From JBAYNS01 sp041678625 (GTDB lineage Bacteria; Patescibacteriota; Gracilibacteria; Peribacterales; Peribacteraceae): a DNA stretch of 11,076 nucleotides. Below are positions 6,394 to 11,076 of this stretch, piece by piece. Where the stretch lies: the NCBI GenBank assembly GCA_041678625.1, contig JBAYNS010000030.1, positions 1 through 11,076 on the forward strand, written 5' to 3'. A program made the position numbers and the translations under genes. How positions within the stretch are numbered: position 1 is the first letter of the stretch; every line of letters begins with the position of its first letter. A model generated the notes under the pieces. The model was not told where the DNA came from and ran no database searches. It saw nothing but the letters and a program-made list of their open reading frames with translations.

Positions 6394-8076
6394 ATGCAAC
6401 GCAAAGACTTCACCGCATGGATAATTGTTCTGGCGGCAAGCGCACTGAGCGCAGTGGTGCTATTTGCATATTTTCACAAAACCACAGGCATGTGGCTTCC
6501 CCATGTGCTGCCCCAAGTGGAAGAAGACTCGCTCTATTATCTGGTACAGATACGCGAGGTATTGGATGGAAAACCATTTTTGGGAAATCCCTACATCCGC
6601 GAGTACGCGGATGCATCATTCCCGGGGCTCCTGCTCCCGATTTGGCTTGCAGCGATTCCGGGGTTATTGGGCCTCGGCATCAATGCGGTTTTTTTTATAA
6701 ACGCACTGCTGTATAGCGTACTAACCGGCGTTATACTGTACATACTCTGCCTGTGTGTAGGACGGGGTAATCGCACCATTGCAGTAGCTATGACAATTCT
6801 AGGTGTGCTATCTCTGCACAACCTGCTCATTCGTCCCGCGGTGATGCAGACGATTTATCCGTGTTTCGGGCTTTTTCTGCTCACCATGTTCGCGGTGCTC
6901 AAAAAGCCGCATAAACCACATGCATACGTTGCACTGGGAGCAACCGCGGTGCTGACATTTTATCTGTACCCATATCTGTGGATGGTCTCCTTTACGGCAA
7001 TAGGTCTTCTGTTTATAAAAATGCTGTGGCAACACGACCGGAAAGCAATAACCTACCTGATACTTATGGGCATTGCTGTTGTAGCAGCATGTCTTCCGCA
7101 GATATGGACAATTGTTTCATTGTTCCAAGATGAGGCAACGCACGCATTGAACCTGCGTATTGGCCTGGTGGAAACACATGCCGTTCTGCCGTTGACTATT
7201 CTGAACCTGAAATACGTTATTTTTCTGGTTGCTGGTCTGCTATTCCTGCGCATACGGCGAAAGCTGGATGCTGCGGAAACGCTCTTATTGCTTGTAGGAA
7301 TCAGCCTTTGCATTGGGGCAACAAGCAACATTGTCACCGGTAAAGAAATGGACTTCCATTCGCACTTCTGGCGGCTGAGCCTGCTGCTCAATGTTGTTGC
7401 CATTTCAACGCTTCTTCCTCGGTTGCGTGGCAAAAATGATATTGCCGAAAAAATCGTCATTGGGCTGTGCGCTGCAGCGCTCCTATTTACTACAATCAAT
7501 CGCACATTCATTCGCTCCAATTCCTACAGGTATCTAAAAACCTTTGAACAGTCTGCACCGGCACAACGCGCATTGCAGGAATACCAGAACGTTTTTGATT
7601 TTTTTAATACATCGGCTGTGCGCAATCAGGTTATCCTCAGCAATAGTACTATCGGCCAATATATCCCGATCTACACAGCAAACTACGTCTTCTATGCGCA
7701 CAGAGCCGGCGTTCACATCGTTCCTCAAGATGAATTTCTCACACGATTTCTTACATACTACGTAGATGATGTAGATGAGAAATTTCTGAAAAACGGGGTA
7801 GACGGGTATGCAGGTATATCACCACTGCACACGGCAATCTACGCAAATGCTTATGGCAACATGCTGGAGCCGATCGAGATCGTCGGTGGCGCAAAGTTCA
7901 TAGAAAAAACACTCACAGAACACGCCACCATTCAACAAACGTATGACCAGACGCTCAGAAGATTTAATGTTACCTACGTTATTATTGACCACACAACAAC
8001 CGATAACCCGAGGCTCCCTGCCATGACAACACCGGTTATGAGTAATGATCGATTTACGATTTATCGACTTGAATAA
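6394..8076 (+). CDS. GT-C-like polytopic membrane glycosyltransferase, uncharacterised
   Basis: 560 residues with roughly 12 hydrophobic segments between residues 8 and 368 (e.g. 8-26, 77-97, 99-122, 128-147, 177-211, 219-239, 266-286, 353-368), then a soluble C-terminal part (about 375-560). The first external loop has EEDSLYYLVQIREVLDG (43-59), followed by NPYIREY. Paired acidic residues just after the first membrane segment, with an amphipathic helix, are the hallmark of GT-C enzymes that use polyprenyl-phosphate sugars. The C-terminal region ends in strands such as FNVTYVIIDHTTTDN (524-538), as seen after the membrane part of other large bacterial GT-C proteins. It probably transfers sugar to a glycan, lipid or protein on the outer face. 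I recognise no named family, and donor and acceptor are unknown. ATG 6394 is supported by the promoter directly upstream. Confidence 0.7.
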   Translation: MQRKDFTAWIIVLAASALSAVVLFAYFHKTTGMWLPHVLPQVEEDSLYYLVQIREVLDGKPFLGNPYIREYADASFPGLLLPIWLAAIPGLLGLGINAVFFINALLYSVLTGVILYILCLCVGRGNRTIAVAMTILGVLSLHNLLIRPAVMQTIYPCFGLFLLTMFAVLKKPHKPHAYVALGATAVLTFYLYPYLWMVSFTAIGLLFIKMLWQHDRKAITYLILMGIAVVAACLPQIWTIVSLFQDEATHALNLRIGLVETHAVLPLTILNLKYVIFLVAGLLFLRIRRKLDAAETLLLLVGISLCIGATSNIVTGKEMDFHSHFWRLSLLLNVVAISTLLPRLRGKNDIAEKIVIGLCAAALLFTTINRTFIRSNSYRYLKTFEQSAPAQRALQEYQNVFDFFNTSAVRNQVILSNSTIGQYIPIYTANYVFYAHRAGVHIVPQDEFLTRFLTYYVDDVDEKFLKNGVDGYAGISPLHTAIYANAYGNMLEPIEIVGGAKFIEKTLTEHATIQQTYDQTLRRFNVTYVIIDHTTTDNPRLPAMTTPVMSNDRFTIYRLE

Positions 8077-8103
8077 GTGAAGCTCCGCCAGCTTATCCTT
8101 CAT

Positions 8104-8230
8104 CTGCGCTCAGGACAGGCGCAGGCGGCTTCTTTCCATTCACTTCGTGCCTCGCAGGGCGCCTGCCTGTCGGCAGACAGGGAACCCATCCGTAGCCCCG
8201 TCCCGCGAACACGGGAGGGCGAAGGCGGGT
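8104..8230. repeat. GC-rich cluster of inverted repeats in a convergent spacer
   Basis: The 166-base gap between two converging genes is much GC-richer than its surroundings and holds several potential hairpins. CTGCGC/GCGCAG (8104-8109/8119-8124) is a 6-bp stem. CTGCC/GGCAG (8163-8167/8172-8176) overlaps and excludes CCTGTC/GACAGG (8166-8171/8176-8181). An imperfect long stem pairs ACCC with GGGT (8184-8187/8227-8230) and CCGTAGCCC with GGGCGAAGG (8190-8198/8217-8225), with TCCCG/CGGGA (8201-8205/8212-8216) inside. CAGGCGC (8116-8122) can also pair at distance with GCGCCTG (8159-8165). There is no T-run, so it is not a simple intrinsic terminator. A REP-like element, or a structure blocking read-through in both directions, are the likely options. 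Confidence 0.65.
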
Positions 8231-8242
8231 GACAACCTGCAA

Positions 8243-9865
8243 TTAGCGCACCAGATGCAACAGATATCGGATGAATGGCGTCACAGAAATGGCAGGCGGT
8301 TCTGCTGGCAGCGACACGACTTTGATTTCTGGAACAGCCTGAATAATCTGACGTGTTTGCTCTTGGTTATACCCAAGAATATGTGTCACACCATAGAAGA
8401 TAAACGGCTTGGCAAGTTCGCCACGTTCTGCCAGAAAATCAATGGTCGGCGCGTGAATGTTTACAGATGTGTGTGGAGAGAAGAAGAAAAGTTCACTTCG
8501 CCGTGGATTAGCAACAATTGCGTCGCCAGGCACAGATTGGAGTGCTTCCGCAGCCGCATAGACCTCTGGTACATACGAACGAGAATAGTGGAATGCCAGA
8601 AGTTTGCGATTAGCCTGAATAAGCTGCAGAGAAATGATGAGCGCCATAACAACGGCTAAAATAGCCGAGCGCTTTGGTGCCCACTCGCGGGTAAGGGTGG
8701 CGACAATAAATGAAGCGCCAACTCCGGCAAAGAGCGCAAGAACCCAGCCGATATCATTAAGATGCAACCGACCGAAGTTCAATACAAACCGTACAAAGAA
8801 CTCCATAGAAAGCCACAGCCCTAGAATATAAAGTAAAAGTGCTCTGTTCCGTTTCCACAGAATCACAATGCCCGGCAGAATAAAGAGCCACAAAAACGCT
8901 CCGCCAATCGTCTCTTGCATAACGAGTGACGACAGAGAATTGAGGAAGAGCCATGTTCCGGTGGTGATTTTATCAATGATATTAAAATCGCCTACGCCGA
9001 ATATAAGACGATAATGCCTGTCTTCCTGCTGCCCAAAAAAGGATTCATCAGCCACGCGCTCTTTGATGGTGGCATCGTACTCATCACGATAGTGCATGAA
9101 AATATATTCATCAGGATATATGTGCCCAATGCCCGGTGTAGCTCCACTCAGGGGCGGAAGAAATACAACAACGCGTTCCATAGCCGACATACCAGGTTGT
9201 AGTGCATTGGGAAGAAGTGGCAAAGCAAACGCTATATATGCCACACCGCAGAAAATCCCAGCATTCAATAGTGCGCGGAGTAGATGGCGACGTTCATGCC
9301 AGATGAATGCCAAAACAAACCATGGTAGAAATGTCACAAATGTATAGTGGCTCCCCAAAACTGCACCAAAACAAATGCCACAGATGATCATGGCGGTGAT
9401 GCGTCGTTGTGGGAAGAATTTGATGAAGAATGCAAAACAGAGGAAGAGAAAGAAGAGCGCAAACGAGTAGCCGCCCAGATCCAGAGCTTCTACCCAATAG
9501 AGTGGCATGAGCGCGAGGATAACGGTGGAAAGCCATGCAACACGCACATCAAAGAGTTGCCGTACGCTCCACCACCATGGGAGAAGTGCCAAAGCAAATC
9601 CTGCTGCACTCACGGCTGTCCAGCCTATTAAGTTATCCCACGAAAGGAGTGGATGTACCAACCAGGCAATGATGCCAGTGAGACGAAGATAACTGTTATC
9701 CAGCACTCCGGTTTCAGAAAGATTTCTGGCTGTGTGAATGATCAAGGAAAGAGAGTAGGGATATCCCATCAGAAATACCGGGAGCATCCACAGTCCAAGC
9801 ATTGCCAAAACAAAGAGAATGAGGAGCATCCATTGCCAAGAGAAGGAGGATTTGAAAAGCCGCAT
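8243..9865 (-). CDS. large polytopic membrane protein, GT-C/GT39-like, uncharacterised
   Basis: 540 residues from ATG 9865. The frame is open upstream to 10030, but that would run through the divergent GT2 gene's start, and the extra 55 residues are not membrane-like. About 11-12 hydrophobic segments are visible, beginning at 12-34 (WMLLILFVLAMLGLWMLP), and a soluble C-terminal part of about 120 residues follows. After the first membrane helix comes GYPYSLSLIIHTARNLSETG (34-53). Its second half is exactly the ARNLxETG pattern of GT39/PMT-type enzymes, but the acidic pair normally found at the beginning is replaced by uncharged residues. It may therefore be a GT-C relative with changed or lost catalysis, or use another acidic residue (e.g. 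LDLGGYSF later). It converges on the 560-residue protein, which keeps its acidic loop. Specific function not recognised. Confidence 0.65.
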   Translation of the reverse strand: MRLFKSSFSWQWMLLILFVLAMLGLWMLPVFLMGYPYSLSLIIHTARNLSETGVLDNSYLRLTGIIAWLVHPLLSWDNLIGWTAVSAAGFALALLPWWWSVRQLFDVRVAWLSTVILALMPLYWVEALDLGGYSFALFFLFLCFAFFIKFFPQRRITAMIICGICFGAVLGSHYTFVTFLPWFVLAFIWHERRHLLRALLNAGIFCGVAYIAFALPLLPNALQPGMSAMERVVVFLPPLSGATPGIGHIYPDEYIFMHYRDEYDATIKERVADESFFGQQEDRHYRLIFGVGDFNIIDKITTGTWLFLNSLSSLVMQETIGGAFLWLFILPGIVILWKRNRALLLYILGLWLSMEFFVRFVLNFGRLHLNDIGWVLALFAGVGASFIVATLTREWAPKRSAILAVVMALIISLQLIQANRKLLAFHYSRSYVPEVYAAAEALQSVPGDAIVANPRRSELFFFSPHTSVNIHAPTIDFLAERGELAKPFIFYGVTHILGYNQEQTRQIIQAVPEIKVVSLPAEPPAISVTPFIRYLLHLVR

Positions 9866-9875
9866 CGGTAGGCAA

Positions 9876-9884
9876 ACTCTACCA
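9876..9884 (-). promoter_or_regulatory. candidate extended -10 promoter for the 8243-9865 gene
   Basis: The minus strand reads TG, one base, then TAGAGT (plus-strand 9876-9881), an extended -10 match. It ends 10 bases before ATG 9865. GGAGAAG occurs further upstream, 24 bases or more before the ATG, too far to act as a Shine-Dalgarno. Confidence 0.3.
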
Positions 9885-9924
9885 GAAAACTTCTCCAATG
9901 CCTCTGGGAATACAGGAAATGAGG

Positions 9925-9930
9925 TATAGT
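9925..9930 (+). promoter_or_regulatory. candidate -10 box for the GT2 gene
   Basis: TATAGT (5 of 6) ends 7 bases before ATG 9938. No convincing -35 is seen. GAGG at 9921-9924 is 13 bases from the ATG, long for a Shine-Dalgarno but not impossible. The 72-base gap 9866-9937 holds this and the divergent promoter candidate and nothing else. Confidence 0.35.
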
Positions 9931-9937
9931 TGATACG

Positions 9938-10807
9938 ATGAGTGTTACCATTATTCTTCCTGCATATAACGAAGCTCGGCATATTGGAGCGGTTTTGCAG
10001 GATTTGCACGCTTTCCTGCAGGAACGCCATATTGCAGCAGAAGTGATCGTTGTGGATGACGGCTCAGGCGATAACACGGCACAACAGGCTCAGAATGTGG
10101 GAGGCGTCCGTGTCATTATTCACCCTCGCAATAAAGGGTACGGCGCTGCACTCAAAACCGGCGTGCGCGCCGCAAAGAGCGAATGGGTAATCACGTACGA
10201 CGCAGATGGTCAGCACAAACCAGAGCATATTGCTTTGCTTCTGCCACATCTACAGGAAAACGTTGATATGGTGGTTGGCAAACGCGAAGGCTACAAAGGT
10301 CCATGGATACGTCAGCCGGGGAAGTGGCTGATCAGTAAAGTGGCAAATTACCTTACAGAACAACATATCCCCGATCTTAATTCTGGTCTGCGCGCATTCC
10401 GCCGCTCAGCCTTCCTACAGTACGAACATTTATTTCCTAATGGGTTCTCTCTTTCCACTACAAGTACCGTCTGTTTCTTTAAAGAGGGGCTAGGCGTGCA
10501 GTACGTTCCCATTACCATCCAGGCCCGCACAGGGAAAAGCACTGTCCGCCCACGCGACGCAGTGAAAACGCTCATGTTAGTTTTTCGCTTAACTATGCTC
10601 TTTTCGCCGCTGCGCATTTTTCTGCCAACGAGTATTGTTGTTGGCTGTATCACTGTTGCTCTCTTCATATACGAATTAGCGGTCAATCAAAACGTCTCTG
10701 ATGCCGGAGTTGCTCTGCTCACATTCACGGGCATCCTCTTCTTCTTTGGTCTTTTGGCAGATCAGGTTGCCGCTCTGCGGCGCGAAATCGGCAAGCGCTC
10801 TTCTTAA
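9938..10807 (+). CDS. GT2 polyprenyl-phosphate glycosyltransferase (DPM1/GtrB-like) with two C-terminal TM helices
   Basis: 289 residues. Family GT2 GT-A fold: MSVTIILPAYNEARHIG (1-17), the nucleotide-binding VVDDGSGDNT (38-47), HPRNKGYGAALKTG (62-75) and the metal-binding DADGQH (88-93). GKREGYKG...RQPGKW and IPDLNSGLRAFRR (144-156) are typical of dolichyl/polyprenyl-phosphate hexose synthases. Two hydrophobic helices at about 228-248 and 256-275 anchor it, as in the GtrB/ArnC-like subgroup. Family role: move a sugar from a nucleotide donor to polyprenyl phosphate on the cytoplasmic face; the lipid-linked sugar then feeds GT-C enzymes outside. That pairs well with the two large membrane proteins in this window (inference). 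The sugar (glucose, mannose, GlcNAc and others) is not determinable by eye. The stop lies 8 bases before the next gene. Confidence 0.9.
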   Translation: MSVTIILPAYNEARHIGAVLQDLHAFLQERHIAAEVIVVDDGSGDNTAQQAQNVGGVRVIIHPRNKGYGAALKTGVRAAKSEWVITYDADGQHKPEHIALLLPHLQENVDMVVGKREGYKGPWIRQPGKWLISKVANYLTEQHIPDLNSGLRAFRRSAFLQYEHLFPNGFSLSTTSTVCFFKEGLGVQYVPITIQARTGKSTVRPRDAVKTLMLVFRLTMLFSPLRIFLPTSIVVGCITVALFIYELAVNQNVSDAGVALLTFTGILFFFGLLADQVAALRREIGKRSS

Positions 10808-10815
10808 ATCAGATC

Positions 10816-11076
10816 ATGCAACGCACTGCTCTCTACGCCCTCAAAGGAATTGGTATTGTCTTGTTTGCATGGATTCTTCTGCATATTGATATACACAGCG
10901 CATTGCAGAATTTTGCGCAGGCATCCCCTATTTTCATTGGCCTTACATTCGTGCTCTTTCCGATAATCTACTTGATAAAATCCTGGCGATGGCACGTACT
11001 CATTAGGCAAAAGAATATTGCTGTGTGCTTTCAGGAATCCGTACACATCTATGTTGCTAGTCTTTTTCTAGGAATC
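10816..11076 (+). CDS. YbhN/LPG-synthase-TM family membrane protein, N-terminal part
   Basis: Partial: 87 codons from ATG 10816 to the right edge with no stop. A hydrophobic segment at about 11-24 (GIGIVLFAWILLHI) is followed by an amphipathic stretch, a second hydrophobic segment at 39-55 and then KSWRWHVLIRQKNI (55-68). The RW..LIR pattern after the second helix is characteristic of the lysylphosphatidylglycerol-synthase transmembrane family (PF03706; YbhN, AglD and AglD-like proteins). Members are membrane proteins tied to glycolipid or lipid-linked sugar metabolism and often sit beside DPM1-like GT2 genes, exactly as here. The 8-base gap implies one operon with the GT2 gene. With only the first fifth or quarter visible, subfamily assignment is not possible. 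Confidence 0.75.
   Translation, partial: MQRTALYALKGIGIVLFAWILLHIDIHSALQNFAQASPIFIGLTFVLFPIIYLIKSWRWHVLIRQKNIAVCFQESVHIYVASLFLGI

Noticed and set aside
8104..8230. CRISPR array or RNA gene in the hairpin-rich spacer
   Set aside because: There are no regularly spaced direct repeats, and the folds do not match a tRNA or any structured RNA I recognise.
9866..10030. 55-codon N-terminal extension of the 8243-9865 membrane protein
   Set aside because: It would run across the divergent GT2 gene's start, and the translation is neither a signal nor a membrane segment. ATG 9865 begins just before the first hydrophobic helix.

Overview
This window looks like part of a surface-glycan biosynthesis island in a bacterium, probably one with a small, compact genome. 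Eight complete genes and two genes cut by the window edges fill almost all of the sequence, and the longest gap is 166 bases. TGA is used as an ordinary stop codon (methyltransferase and GT4 genes), so the code is standard. Start codons are not preceded by convincing Shine-Dalgarno sequences. Instead, -10-like hexamers lie 6-10 bases upstream of most genes that head a transcription unit, which suggests leaderless or near-leaderless mRNAs. The glycan-rich content, the large GT-C-type membrane proteins, the missing Shine-Dalgarno sites and a GC-rich hairpin spacer would suit a candidate-phyla-radiation (Patescibacteria) genome. That placement is an inference and only weakly supported.

Layout. 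(1) Bases 1-2291 are a nonulosonic-acid (sialic/legionaminic-acid-type) segment: a left-running partial NeuC-like UDP-sugar 2-epimerase, then a right-running pair made of a C-methyltransferase-family enzyme overlapped by 20 bases by a CMP-nonulosonate cytidylyltransferase (NeuA family). (2) Bases 2403-5407 are a left-running pair: a GT4 glycosyltransferase followed by a full-length ABC exporter/flippase, with a candidate intrinsic terminator at 2356-2377. (3) Bases 5477-8076 run right: an FkbM-like methyltransferase, then a 560-residue GT-C-like membrane protein with its own promoter candidate. (4) A GC-rich spacer full of nested inverted repeats (8077-8242) separates this from a convergent second large membrane protein (8243-9865, left-running). 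(5) Bases 9938-11076 run right: a DPM1/GtrB-type polyprenyl-phosphate glycosyltransferase with two C-terminal membrane segments, then the start of a YbhN/LPG-synthase-TM family membrane protein that runs off the window.

Putative working model (inference): NeuC and NeuA families make and activate a nine-carbon acidic sugar. The two methyltransferases may decorate sugars. The GT4 enzyme extends a lipid-linked glycan and the ABC protein flips it. The GT2 enzyme makes polyprenyl-phosphate-sugar, which GT-C-type membrane proteins would use on the outer face of the membrane. The NeuB-type synthase needed for a complete pathway is not in the window; it may lie beyond the left edge. I found no CRISPR array, tRNA, rRNA, insertion sequence or integrase.
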